A stretch of DNA of 64,000 nucleotides, from positions 60,456,870-60,520,869 of the forward strand of contig CM049307.1 of NCBI GenBank assembly GCA_026874595.1, written 5' to 3'. Under the pieces are notes generated by a model that worked only from the letters and a program-made list of their open reading frames with translations, was not told the origin of the DNA and searched no databases. This document shows, in pieces, positions 35,905 through 47,324 of the stretch. The stretch comes from Sipunculus nudus (lineage: Eukaryota > Annelida > Sipuncula > Golfingiida > Sipunculidae). Made by a program: the position numbers and the translations under genes. The first letter of the stretch is position 1, and the number at the start of each line of letters is the position of its first letter.

Positions 35905-36521
35905 GTAATCTTTTAAAAAATTAAATAAAAAAGAATAGAAATTCAAACACACATTTCTCAAGAAACTTTATTTATAAAAACTGGGACAGGACAGATGTGG
36001 AGTACCTGTACTAAGCTGACCTGATACTGATCTGATTTCAATACCTGAGCACATTGACCCAAAGCTCATGAATAAACATGAGTAACCTTGAACTGAATTG
36101 GAGTCACAAAGACCACAATGCATCATGAAGTGTAGCAGGATACTGTTGAAGCAAACATTTTCCAAGAAAAAAACATTTGTTCAGTTAAACTTTTTTCAAT
36201 GAGTCATCAGAAATACAATTTTTTATTAGAAACACCAGTTTTTATCAGGATTACAAGTTTCATTAACTGTTACATAAAAGGCTGCACATACATATATATT
36301 ATACAGAATTTGTCTTTCACTGCCGATAATTAAGTTCCATACTTTTGATAGTTTTTTTTCTATAAGCACACATCGAGCATGCATTTACTGAATCAAGTCA
36401 AAGATATGTTTATTGTTTATTGAGAACATATGTGTATGGTTCTCTCCTACAGACATTCTACCAAGAAAGTTTGAACAAAAGACTATTCTGATGCTGTTTT
36501 TATTTTACAAAAGAGGCAGAT

Positions 36522-36552
<31 letters not shown>

Positions 36553-37000
36553 GGCCTAGATCCTGATCTGGAGAATGACTTCCTGCCTAATTAGTTTAGG
36601 GTTATGGCTACTCATACCCCTGATCCAGCTCATATATGTATCTACTTGCTAACTTCATGTCCACAAGACTCTTTTTAATTATCAAATCAATGTAAAATTG
36701 TGTATAAACATAAAATGTTTTTTTGTTTATTTTAGATACAGAATGTAATTATTTTGATCCATACATACATGATGTATATAGGTTGTCACCCCTGACTTAA
36801 CGTGATAACTTTACAACGGATATATCCTATAAAACAATAGGATGGGTTTACGCTCGCCACTTGATTTCACTAATCAAGAAATTAGATCCCGGTCATTACA
36901 GGTGACATTTCCAGGTTCTTTTAAGGACGTGTATAAAAATACCAGACAATCATACACCCAGATCAATAGAAACTATGAGACATCAGGTTAAATTCACAAA
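35905..37000. other. Intron/intergenic, AT-rich
   Basis: An AT microsatellite is at 36523-36547. Nothing else was recognised. Confidence 0.4.
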
Positions 37001-37022
37001 TATAATTCAAGACAATACTTAC

Positions 37023-37680
37023 AGAGACATAGATGTGAGCGTGTGTGCGTTGATGTGTCAATACGTCAGTCCTTCACATTAAAAATACAGGATATTTTCT
37101 GAGTCCATGGTTTGTATAAAAACAATAAAGTCCAGTTCCTTCAGAGATCTCTGGTTACTGTTTTGTGTAGAATCTAGCGTATGGTTAGTACCATATAGTC
37201 TTTCTGAGTTTAGCGATCTTCAATTGATCTTGCTTGACAGCGACCCGGGTAGGTTTACGTTCACACGAATGGTAATAGCTCTCTTTGTTTCATATGAGCT
37301 TAGAGTCCTTGACCTTACTCGTGTAGCAATTGTTTCACGGCTTACGGCGATAATGTATCTAGGTCCAGCTGAACTAGGCTTGCAGGTGACGCGTGTGCAC
37401 TTACTTTACCGCCAATACGATGCTCTGTCGGCAGCACGGCTGTGATCTAGTGAGCTGGGCCCTTGCCTCATGTAGAAGCTTGCTTCTATGCCGTTCCTGG
37501 CAGGTTTTAGCATTTCAATGTTCTTTCTGCCGTGCGTGCGTGCTGCCTCTTCAAGCCTCAAGACCCAACTGAAGCAGCGTCTCGCGTCTCTCCCTGAACT
37601 CTGACGTCACAATCGCCTGTGCAGTGTGTACGGCGATCCGGTTCTCTGATTGGCTTATGGCTCAAGTGTCCCATATAAGG
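37023..37680 (-). promoter_or_regulatory. Candidate SPSB3 promoter and 5' UTR exon
   Basis: This is a CpG-richer block with an inverted CCAAT box (ATTGG, 37649-37653) and, 40-45 bp downstream on the - strand, a perfect cAMP-response palindrome TGACGTCA (37602-37609). Two good - strand donors follow: AAA|GTAAGTG after 37405 and CTCT|GTAAGTA after 37023. Either could end a non-coding first exon that splices to the acceptor at 34642. Short ATG frames in it stop before the donors and do not join SPSB3 in phase. Confidence 0.45.
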
Positions 37681-37689
37681 ATATATGGA

Positions 37690-38780
37690 CCTAGTATGAC
37701 TGCTAGCGTCACCATGGCGACCCACATACCAGATGTAATACACGCAATCCGTGACACAGATAAATCAGCTGATAGCTGATGGGATTTCATACAAGAATAC
37801 ACAATATATATATACAATCAAGACCTGTCAACGCTTTAGGATGACGCTTCACGTCAATATCAATAGAGAACAGACTTCGTTAAACTATGATACAAAACAC
37901 TGTACTTATTGTCACCGATTTCTGGTGACATATGGGTAATACAAGCCAGGAAAAGTTTTATTCATCAAGATTAACATATTTTTAATATCACAAAAGTTTT
38001 GTTGTGCCTGATAGGTCAGTAGTATTCTTATGTTCCATTAATTAATTCATGTCAGGTACCCGTCCTACTAATACACTCTTGTTCAACTAACTCTTATGTA
38101 TTTGTGGTTTGGCATGGCATAAATAAAAGTGTGTCATGATGATACTAAATTTACATTTATATGAAGGCTGAACCAAGGTGAATTTTCCTCAGTTTATTTA
38201 GAAGTAAGTTGTGTAGGTATTATTTAGTATAATGTAAACATATAGTCTGAAACAGCATTTGGGCTGGACCAAATCCTGATCAGGGTTTGGACTGGTCAGA
38301 ATCCTGATAGGGATTTGGTCTGGATCAATTGATGATCTTGGCCTTGACACACACACACACACACACATACATATATACATATATATATCTACTTTTAAAC
38401 TCTACCTACTCAGAATAAGAAAAATTTACCTGAGTTTCATGAAAATCTCCAAGGACCCACCAAAAAGCATAAATTGTTCCATAAACCCTTGAGACATGGC
38501 AGGAAACAGCGAGGAAGCTTTCTTTCCATTTAAATTCATTGGTCGAGACAAAATATGTGAAATATGCCAAGTTACAGGAAGGAATATGCAAATTGACCTT
38601 CAAATGGTGCATATGAATTGAATGCAATGTTTAATTCATATGACACGTTGAAAACCATAATGATATGTTTAAGAACGGAAATTTTGGAATTATTTATTTG
38701 ATCAGATTAACACCAGAGCAGCAATTTATTATATTAATACCAAGGACTAGATTTAAATCACAAAAATAGAATTGATCCAT
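37690..38780. other. Intergenic, nothing recognised
   Basis: A (CA)n microsatellite lies at 38347-38367. 38262-38335 contains two diverged copies of a short 'gatcagg/gatttgg/ctgg' motif. No exon was found. Confidence 0.4.
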
Positions 38781-38782
38781 GA

Positions 38783-40695
38783 ACAAGGCCTACAGGCCTA
38801 ATGCGAACCTGTGCAAAGTTTGGGAGTATGAATGGAGGTTTATTTTTAAAATATAATACTGATCCTTTTAAGTCCTGCATATCTACCTTAGTCATTAATT
38901 TCAGCAAAATGGACATTTCGGACCTGCAAGTTTCAGACTAGGACATTTTAAAACTAGAATATGGGTAAATGACAAGCAACTATGTGTATCCGCAGAAATC
39001 AGAGTGGGACGGGTGAAGTGAGGCATGGATTAGTAGCAAGAGGAATAGAGTGAGGTGTGTTGCATATTAGCTTGGATGTCTGCAGCGTAAACATGAATGT
39101 AGGTGGTGCCACCAGTCATAAAATTGAGAAAATTGTCCAGGATGTATAAACCTGCAAAATTTCAGGTGGAAAATCCAAACCACTGCTGAGATATGAGTGA
39201 TATCACCCCAAGGCAGATGAACAGATGGACACTGTGCAAAAATTGTTGCATGTGGCTCCACCAGTTTTGCCTATGATGAAGAGCTATGTAAGATCTATAC
39301 ACATGCAACATTTTGGCCCAATCGGTCAAACGGTTCCCAATATATGAGCTTGGATGTCTGCAGAGTAAACATGAATGTAGGTGGTGCCACCTGTCATAAA
39401 TCGAGAAAGCTGTCCAGGATGTATAAACCTGCAAAATTTCAGGTGGATAAGTCAAACCACTGCTGAGATATGAGTGATATTATCCCAAGGCAGATGAACA
39501 GATGGACGCTGTGCAAAAATTGTTGCAGGTGGCACCACCATTTTTAGTGTATGTTAAAAAGCTATCAAAGGGCTACATTTGTGCAAAATTTTTAGCCTGA
39601 TCGGTCAAACAGTCACCGAGATATGCGGGTTTATGTGTGGAAACAGACGCACAAATGGACGCTGGGCAGCGAGGAAAGGTCAGAGGTCAACCAAAAATGA
39701 GGGCCCACCAGTTCACGTGACCTGATGATAAACCCAATTTGCTTAAAATGCAAACCATGTTTTTTCAAACAGTTAAAAGATATAGTTCCGATAATCTGGG
39801 AATTCTGCATTTAAACATTGTGTCTAGACGTCTAGACGCTGTGTCTAGACGTCTAGACTCATTGTCTAGACACCCCCCACACACAGCCAGGTCAGTTGCC
39901 ATGGTGATGTCTGGACCCCACCTGTTTGTACTGAGTGGCCTCTTGACTTGGCTGCTGAAACTCATCATGTTGTCAAACATGTTTTCAAATACAGAAAGCC
40001 TTTTTCAATTGGCTACAATATTTTTTTAAAACTGTATTTACCCAATCTATTCTTATAAAACTGGCAGAAACCTACCATAGAATAATTCTTGTAAAGTTTA
40101 AACCAATCAGCTTAACAGTTTCATCATAAATCAGTGTATAAGCTAGAAAAGTTTAAAATTACATTTTCGCTTGTAAAAACACATCAATGTAGGTGGCACC
40201 ACCAATATCTCAAAATCAGATATGGCATATGTGACAAACATTGGTATAAAATTTGGTGATTATAGCTCTAGCTGTTTCTTAGATTTTAATTTTAGTGTGC
40301 GTTTTTTGGACAGATGACTAAGTTCAACCTCCTGTAACTCAGCCAAAAATCTCCAAACTGAAACCATTCAAACAAACTTGAGAGAGATTGTTCCAGGGAT
40401 CATTTCTGTGAAATAATGGACAATTTGGCTGGACAGTTTCAGAGAAGAAGATTTTTAAAGGTTTTTAAGCTTTTTCTCTATAAAATCTAAATTAATGCAG
40501 ATACCCAATAATAAGCTCCAGGGCACCAAGTTTCACATGTGACTAATTCTTACATACATGTAATTTTGAGCTGCTAGCTCTGACGGTTTCTGACTTACAG
40601 CATTGGACGGCAGAAAGCTAGCCCTGGACGGCTGACGGCTAACGATGGACGGAAGACACTGCGCCATCGCATAAGCTCACAGGTTCACTAAAAAT
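38783..40695 (+). repeat. Element C: same family as element B, fewer array units
   Basis: It has the same start as element B ('aacaaggcctacaggcc') and the same flank ('ggaggtttatttttaaaat'). It has one and a half dimer units with palindrome variants near 39101, 39250, 39380 and 39527. The 21-bp minisatellite is at 39823-39870. The end is 'gcgccatcgcataagctcac' at 40662-40681, then 'aggttcac'. The shorter length than element B is mainly due to fewer tandem units. Confidence 0.85.
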
Positions 40696-40699
40696 ATCT

Positions 40700-41885
40700 A
40701 GGAATAGTGATTCTGCAGATGGATTAGTTGTACAGTGTAGCCTTTGGTAACATGACCTATGTATAACATGCCATCTATTCAAACTATGTCTAGCAAACCT
40801 TCCCCTATAAATTTCTTATAACATTTATATAAAAGCTCTCAAGCTTTTAGTATTGACTTTTTTAATGAAACACCCTTTTATTTTTAACTCAGTCTTTTCC
40901 AAAATGATCTCATTTTAGTTCTGTTAAACTATTTTTATCCAAAAAGTCTGGATGAGTTTTGAAATTTGTAATGTAAGAAATAATTTCAAAATAAATTAAA
41001 CATTTACTTTTGGAGAAATAAACTTTTTTTTAAATTTATTTGAAAAACATTTTAAAAAAATATTCTTTCTTCTAGTTTGGCTAAGAAGAAGAACACCAAA
41101 TAAACTAAATTAATGGTTTTACTTTTAAATCTTAACTTATCCCCTTTAAATTCTAATACAAACCATTGTTTAAGCCTGTCACCCTATTCTGGTTATTAAC
41201 CCTTGTACTCCTTCAAGTACAGGTGTCTTACATTTTAACACCTACTTTACTCTTGTTTACAAAGGAATATATCACAGTTCTAAGATGAATGTAAATTTAC
41301 AAAAAATTAACCAGCAGGATTTGATTTTAACACATAACATCTAAATTAAGTGTCAAATCTCAAAACACAAATTAAAACCAAACAGTTGACACTTTTAAAA
41401 GGTGGCATTCCAAAGAAACCCCAGTTATCAGACTCTTGATTAATTGTGTTCGCCAAACCATCCATTTATCAGACTAACTGGACAGTTTGGTGAACACAAC
41501 AGATGAGGTGACCTAATTCCCCCCCCCTTTTCATGATTGCAGTACACTGACCTCAGAGTAGAGTCATAAACATCTGTGACCTTGCACTACTTTGGGCCCA
41601 AAAAGCAATAACAGTGTATAACCTGGGGTATTTATGACTGTCCATAAACACTGGTATACTAGACGAATTATTCTTTCTTATAAATAAAACAACTTGTTCT
41701 AGTTTACATTGCAAATCTTATAAACAATCATAACAGGATGTGTGATGCTTGAACTTACAGCACTTGTACTAGGTGACTGTACTTGATGTCTCACACAAAC
41801 AAAGGGCCGTACATCCAAGGTTCATACATGTAACTGGCCTTTAATCAGATCAGTAAGTCCTTCAATAACTTAATATATACAATGC
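40700..41885. other. Intergenic, nothing recognised
   Basis: AT-rich sequence with a C run at 41519-41527. No gene-like features. Confidence 0.4.
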
Positions 41886-41888
41886 CTT

Positions 41889-43060
41889 AATGAACTAGAA
41901 TACGGGAAGTTGACAACTACGTGTATCCACCAAATTCAGAGTGGAACAGGTGAAGTGATGCATGAATGAGTGGCAAGGGGAGATAGAGCGAGTGGTCTTG
42001 CATACAAGCATGGAGTTCTGCAGCAAAATTGTGCATGTAGGTTGAGCCACCTACCACAAAATCCAGAAAGCTGTCCAAGTTGTATACATATGGAAAATTT
42101 TAGGCAGATAAGTCAAACCACTACATGTATATGAGTGATTTTATCCAACAGCAGACAAACAGAAGCACTTATGCAAAAATGGTGGCAGGTGGCGCCTTCA
42201 ATTTTGTGTATGATTAAGAGCTATGTGAGATCTATACACAGGCAAAATTTTGGCCCAATCGGTCAAACAGTTCCCGAGATATGAGCTTAGATGTCTACAG
42301 CGTAAACTAGAATGTAGGTGGCACCACCTGTCATGAAATCAAGAAAGCTATCCAGGATGTATAAACCTGAAAAATTTTAGGCAGATATGTCAAACCACTG
42401 CCGAGATATGAGTGATTTTATCCCAAGGCAGACAAACAGACGGACGCTGTGCTAAAATGTTTGCAGGTGGCACCACCAATTTTGTGTATGATAAAGAGCT
42501 ATGTGAGATCTATACACATGCAAATTTTCAGGAAGATATGTCAAACCAGTCCGCAGATATAAGCATGGATGTCTGCAGCGTTAACGTGAATGTAGGTGGC
42601 ACCACCTGTCATAAAATCAAGAAAGCTATCCAGGATGTATAGGCATGCTAAATTTCAGGTGAATTAGTCAAACCACTGCACAGATATGAGTGATTTTTAC
42701 CAAAAGCAGATGAACAGATTGACACTGTGCAAACATGCTTTACAGGGGGAGCCACCATTTTTTTGTGCATGTTAAAAAGCTATCCAAGGGCTATATTTGT
42801 ACAAAAATTTTTACCTGATTGGTCAAACAGTTCCAGAGATATGTTAGTTTATGAGTGGACACAGAAGCACAAATTGATGCTGGGCAGAGAGGAAAGGTAA
42901 GAGGTCAAAGCCAGTTGGTTAGGCACCAGTTCACATGTGACCTGATAACTGGTGTAAGTTTCGGAAAAATCAGTACAGTAGTCTCAGAGGAGTTCTCCCG
43001 AAACGAACGCGGCGGCAGAGGAACCCAGTCAACATAGTATCTGCAAAACTTCGTTTTGAC
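41889..43060 (+). repeat. Element D: ~280-bp dimeric array with the array A tail
   Basis: The left flank ('aactagaatacggg', 'gtgatgcatga') matches element B. Palindrome variants occur near 42037, 42187, 42318, 42466, 42595 and 42747. The right tail (42950-43020, with 'tcagaggagttctcccgaaacg') is the complement of the array A edge at 4035-4100, rather than the minisatellite tail of B and C. The family therefore has at least two 3' tail types. Confidence 0.82.
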
Positions 43061-44148
43061 GGATACAATTATATATATCACTTTTTAATTAGGGTTTATT
43101 TTCATAAAAAAGCAAATACAAACAGCACTATCAAGGTCTCTCATGTATGTATATTGCATCACACATTTGATGCGGTGTATTGTTTCACAGGGCTCACAAC
43201 AGGCTCCTGAAGAAATATAAGAATTTTAAAGGAGGATGTGAGGACTAAATACTGGAGTTAACAGGAATTTTCACACAAAAATATAGGAAAAAAAAATATA
43301 GATGTTTTCATGTTTTACACAGTTGCTCACCATGACTCAGTTCTCGAGGCAGCATTTTACAATCAGTTTAAATGGTTTAGATAGCTGTACTTAATTAATG
43401 AATAACACTTAAAAAACATGTACAGTTCTGCAAAATGTTATCAATAGTAGCAGGTCTATATAACATTTTAATTCATATAAACAACAGTATTAGAAACATG
43501 ATTGTGAAGTGAAAAAATAGTTAAATACAGGAGACTAAGGCACCAATTGGTATGTTGTATTAACAGATCTGCATTTTGCTGTTTTCTCCTGATTAAATAA
43601 TATTCTCAAACCTTTATCAACAACAAACCTACACTGTAAGCTGACATACAGGAGAATCAGCATTGGCCACATAGACATTATAAATAATATCATATCTTTC
43701 ATATTATCTGCCTATATGGGACAATAATTTCTACTTGTTGCCTGGATTCTTCGTCAAACAGTTTCACATCTTAAATCATGTGGTGATGGAAAAATAGGAA
43801 TACTCTATGTATAAGTTACTGAACAGCAAGATCACAGAAACAGAACTCTCACAAAAAATGAAAATTATAAAACATTAGTCTCACAAATATGAAGGGAACC
43901 ACAGAATACATGTCAATGCATTGATCAGTTGATCTTCATGCACATATGTTATGTTAAATAAATGTTGAGGGGAGCATTGTGTTGATATTTCCTGACATTG
44001 GGAACAGCAAATACATAAATCAATATCCTCATGTGCTACTACAGGTGATATTTCATCATCACACACAGTTGGTACGGAGGCAGATATTTACTGCAAAGCA
44101 TCTGGCCTAGCCACAATAGACCTGGCATATATTTAACAAAGGGTACTA

Positions 44149-44149
<1 letters not shown>

Positions 44150-44207
<58 letters not shown>
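44150..44207. repeat. (AT)n microsatellite
   Basis: Perfect AT dinucleotide run of ~57 bp followed by an imperfect AT tract. Confidence 0.95.
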
Positions 44208-44210
<3 letters not shown>

Positions 44211-45039
44211 TATATATATATAAATATTATATATATATGTATAAATAATTAAATATATATTTGTTATTATAATGTCACAGTTATTATGATGAGGATGACA
44301 TGCTCTGCAAGGTTCACTTAATCAAAACTAATTACAAATATTCTTTAAATATTTTTATTCAATATACAGTGCTCAAGATATTTTATTTCACTTTTGCAAA
44401 CCTGAACATCTTTGGTCATATTTTTAATTTGTTTTCTCTTTGCTCATATTTTAGTCAGTTATTCTCAAAATATGTCAAGGTTTTCCTCTTTTGCCACATC
44501 TACTTAATTTTTCTGTGAATCTACAGTAATCATTCTAGCCTTTTAAGTTCAGATAATAACTAAACTGGAGAAAACAATAATGCAAAGAGCTCAAACCAGA
44601 TTATACAACATTAAAATATAATATTGCCCTACCTACAATAAATTTTATCCCACATTAATTGCAGTCTCGATGCACTTTCCCTATGTTGTCAATTCAGTTC
44701 ATCGGGAGGTTCAGTTCACCAAATAATTGATTTTTTGTTCTGGTTTCCTGAGCAAAGTCATTAAGGTAGCATCCCCAGCAAAATCCTTTCACTTTTAAAT
44801 TAAAATATAAAGCAGTTTCAAATGGATACAAGACCAAATAAAGTAGCATTTTATCAATATATCATTTTAAACCCAATACAGAGCTCTAGTTTGTTGCATA
44901 TGTATGCTTCTTTCAATTCTAAAAATAAAATTTAAATTTTTTTCAGAATCAAAATTTAAAAATTCACTGTTAAGTGAGAAAGACATAAGATTCAGGAAAA
45001 AGAAAAAAAAATTTTTATTTTTAATTGGGTCATTAAAAA

Positions 45040-45255
45040 GTGGTTTGCTATAACTTGTTGCTTAAAATTGTGTACCATTTAAAAATTTAAAATTTTTTTA
45101 AATGTTAAAATTTCATATGAAAATGAATGTGAACTTCGTAAATAACATATACCATTAGAAAGGGCTCTGTACCAGGTTTAAAATGATACTTTATGGGGTC
45201 TAATATGCATTTGAAAACAGCCTTTTGATTGATTTAATATTTAAGGGATTTTCCC
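45040..45255. repeat. Dispersed repeat, copy 2
   Basis: It matches 25190-25375 in order and orientation, including 'taccattagaaag', 'gctctgtaccaggttt' and 'ggggtctaatatg'. Confidence 0.55.
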
Positions 45256-46314
45256 AATGATGCTACCTTAGGAACACAGATGATGGGTCATTAATAAACA
45301 TATTAATGGACCCAATTTCAGGACATATGTGACTTCATAACTGTAACACATACAAGATTGTGGAGCTCAAAATTTTATATTTTTTTATCATATATGTACT
45401 TAATAACTTTATAAATTCTAGAAGCAAGTATGAAAGCCTGAAGTGGGAAGTTCCTTAATGCATGGTACATATTATGAGTTCAGTGATAGTTTTCAATTAA
45501 TGAGATGCAATATTTGATAAATATTTATGAGAAAAACATAAAATGAAGCAAAATCCCTTTCTCATTGGACAATGCTGCTGATTGCGCGTCTGTATTGAGT
45601 ATATAATATAACAAAGAAATGCAACAGCTTATTAAAGTTATGAGCTTTTTTACTAGTCAGAGTTTAACATATTTGGTATAGCATTTTCTGAACGTCAGTT
45701 TGCAGCAGATATATAATTAAGAAAAATACAGCCACATATATGTGCATATTTAATTATGAAGCAGCACAAACAAGTTTATAAGGCTTTTTTTAGGTTTTCT
45801 TATAAGTTTTCCTGGGTTGGACCTGAATTTGCCCCCGAAGAGGACCCTTCATGAATAATGGTTAAAGAGAAGACTGATCAGTATAATAGTCTAAGGGAAG
45901 ACCTTTAGATATATACAGCTAGTATTTAGGTGGGCCTGTGTGTGCTTTATTCACATTTTTTTATCTTACTGGTTTGGGCCAAAAACAAAGATAGAAAGCA
46001 GTCAAGAGGCTCACATGAAAACTTTAATAAAATGAGTGGATTCTGTTTGTAGTAAAAGCAGAAGCAATTCTTCAATATAGAACATATAATTGTGTCTTTA
46101 AATATAATGGAATTAACAAACTTAGACCCGACTTCCATATTTTACATGAAAGATAAAGAAATAATCTCTTAACTGTTACACTTCTCTTTAAATAATGTTA
46201 AGCTTTTCTTAATTTATACTGAATAAAATTAATCAAATATGCCAATTCTTTTACAGTAACGTAATAAAATAGTATAACAAATAGAAAAAAAATAGAACAA
46301 ATTTAAGAAACGAC

Positions 46315-47324
46315 TTACTGAAACCATGATAAAAACCTTGGACAAATTAAGTCCATGTGCCTGTGCGGCCAGACCAAAAACTACATGTACGCTGCTAATT
46401 ACAGCAAATGCCTGTTCAACCCAGGAGAATGGACATTAACTACGAATTCTTTAGAATCACTGAACCGCAGCAGTGGGAAACTTGACAGTGTCACTTAACG
46501 ATGTCACCCACCTCACTTCTTTGTTATTCAATTAAACCTGGACTTCACTCACCACCTTAACATGCAAATTATGCCCTAGGCTCCGAGTCCCTTCAACAGC
46601 ATGTTCACTATAACGACAACTTAATCGTGTTTATTATGATGTGCGAAGTAACACGTGCTTTTACGTGTGCTTGGGCACACAGCAACATGGAATTTGAAAA
46701 CTGCTATCCCGAAGTGGGTAAAATTACACAGTGTTTTAAATCTTATAACGACAAAAAAATAATATATATTTAATTAATTTCTGTCACAAATATTAGGAAA
46801 ATCATATACCAACCTCGATTTCAAATTTTTCAGACTTTTAACCCCAACAAACTGGAATTTATTGCAACGACGTGCGCTCGCCTTCCCCAATGTTTACGTC
46901 TCAGGCGTTTCTCGTGTCAAACTGGATAGAGCTGGTTGATTTCGAAATGCCGTTAATCGAACATCCTCCCTTTAGCTAACCAATAAATTTGTCAAATCCC
47001 TTTTCGTTCTGGAAAGAAAAGCAAATTAAATTTAATCTAAGGTTGAATAAGTCTATCTGTACACGAAAATATGTTTATAATAATTTTTATTTCGTAAATT
47101 CAATTGCAGATGTCCGTTTTATGGTTTTATTGCAAGATTGCAAGGAAGATGTAACAGCCATTACGAATGTGCTCATTGGCCTTTGACTGCCACACCCCCG
47201 GAGTCCAAGGTCAGGTCACCGGCAATCGACTTCCGTCATGCGCACAGAAATGACAGCAAGTTGACATACACTTGATTCTTGAAACATCAATAAATTTGTA
47301 TACCAGTAGTGTAAATCAGCCATC
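46315..47324. promoter_or_regulatory. CpG-bearing promoter block, possibly bidirectional
   Basis: Two CpG-enriched patches are present (46845-46925 and 47195-47265). The second lies just upstream of a + strand ATG. It carries an ETS-type CTTCCG with CGTCA and an NRF1-like ATGCGCA (47232-47248), and an overlapping AGGTCA pair (47209-47220). On the - strand a donor, TTTCA|GTAAGT, lies at about 46317 and another possible donor, GAG|GTTGGT, near 46812, so - strand 5' exons (perhaps of SPSB3) could start here. Transcription in both directions is inference. Confidence 0.42.

Larger units (their letters stand above)
43065..46310. other. Intergenic or upstream intron, AT-rich
   Basis: It contains an AT microsatellite at 44150-44207 running into AT-rich sequence to about 44262, and the dispersed repeat copy at 45040-45255. 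No exon was recognised. Confidence 0.4.

Noticed and set aside
37107-37445. 112-aa + strand ORF
   Set aside because: It overlaps the - strand promoter/5' exon candidate. The length is explained by CpG-rich sequence with fewer stop codons, and no domain was recognised.
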